A stretch of 6,369 nt of DNA from Fischerella sp. (GTDB lineage Bacteria > Cyanobacteriota > Cyanobacteriia > Cyanobacteriales > Nostocaceae). Location: positions 1 through 6,369 of the forward strand of contig JANZYY010000302.1 of assembly GCA_026419705.1 (NCBI GenBank). The letters run 5' to 3'. Under the pieces are notes generated by a model. It did no database searches. It was not told where the DNA came from and worked only from the letters and a program-made list of their open reading frames with translations. The position numbers and the translations under genes were made by a program. This document shows, piece after piece, positions 6,338 to 6,369 of this stretch (the first letter of the stretch is position 1; the number at the start of each line of letters is the position of its first letter).

Positions 6338-6369
6338 AACCACTAACCACTAACCACTAACCACTAACC
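6338..6369. repeat. Heptanucleotide tandem array (AACCACT), cut by window end
   Basis: Four exact copies of AACCACT (equally CCACTAA) at 6338-6365 plus AACC reach the last base, so the array may continue. It follows the acetyltransferase stop codon by 26 nt of G/A-rich sequence. The identical copies suggest recent expansion, in contrast to the degenerate array before the gene. Confidence 0.9.

Noticed and set aside
6338..6369. Tandem repeats as a possible CRISPR array
   Set aside because: Units are 7 bp with no spacers between them, so this is a simple tandem repeat.

Overview
The window reads as chromosomal DNA of a filamentous, probably heterocyst-forming cyanobacterium (order Nostocales). 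Three things point there. The HIP1 octamer GCGATCGC occurs six times, always inside genes. Heptanucleotide tandem arrays of the cyanobacterial STRR type sit between the genes. The proteins themselves also fit: a KdpA, a PriA and a group 2 sigma factor most like cyanobacterial SigC. The species cannot be named from the sequence alone.

Layout. Positions 1-213 are the first 71 codons of kdpA on the minus strand (potassium-transporting P-type ATPase, subunit A), cut by the window edge. A spacer of about 1 kb (214-1211) has no convincing gene. It holds a 30-nt pyrimidine tract and, near its right end, a base-paired stretch (1014-1149) in which one segment can form either of two alternative stems. 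A CAACTAA heptamer array then lies just after the stop codon of priA. The priA gene (1212-3767, minus) encodes a complete primosomal helicase with all expected motifs and eight zinc-binding cysteines. A second spacer (3768-4555) separates the divergently transcribed priA and sigma-factor genes. It carries a possible priA promoter, a possible NtcA-type promoter facing the sigma gene, two strong tandem stem-loops and a perfect 15-bp palindrome just before the sigma start codon. The sigma gene (4556-5725, plus) is followed by a 12-unit degenerate heptamer array that fills the gap to a small GNAT acetyltransferase gene (5817-6311, plus). A CCACTAA array runs off the window end.

The four genes are housekeeping or regulatory genes without an obvious shared pathway: potassium uptake, replication restart, transcription and small-molecule acetylation. 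The likeliest regulatory link is at the sigma gene. SigC-type sigma factors are known to be nitrogen- and stress-responsive in cyanobacteria, and a site matching the NtcA consensus lies far upstream of it with a correctly spaced -10 element. I found no mobile element, CRISPR array, tRNA or rRNA. I see no clear evidence of a new biological system. The best leads are the competing-stem segment after priA, the structured long leader of the sigma gene, and the shared NNACTAA core of all three heptamer arrays.
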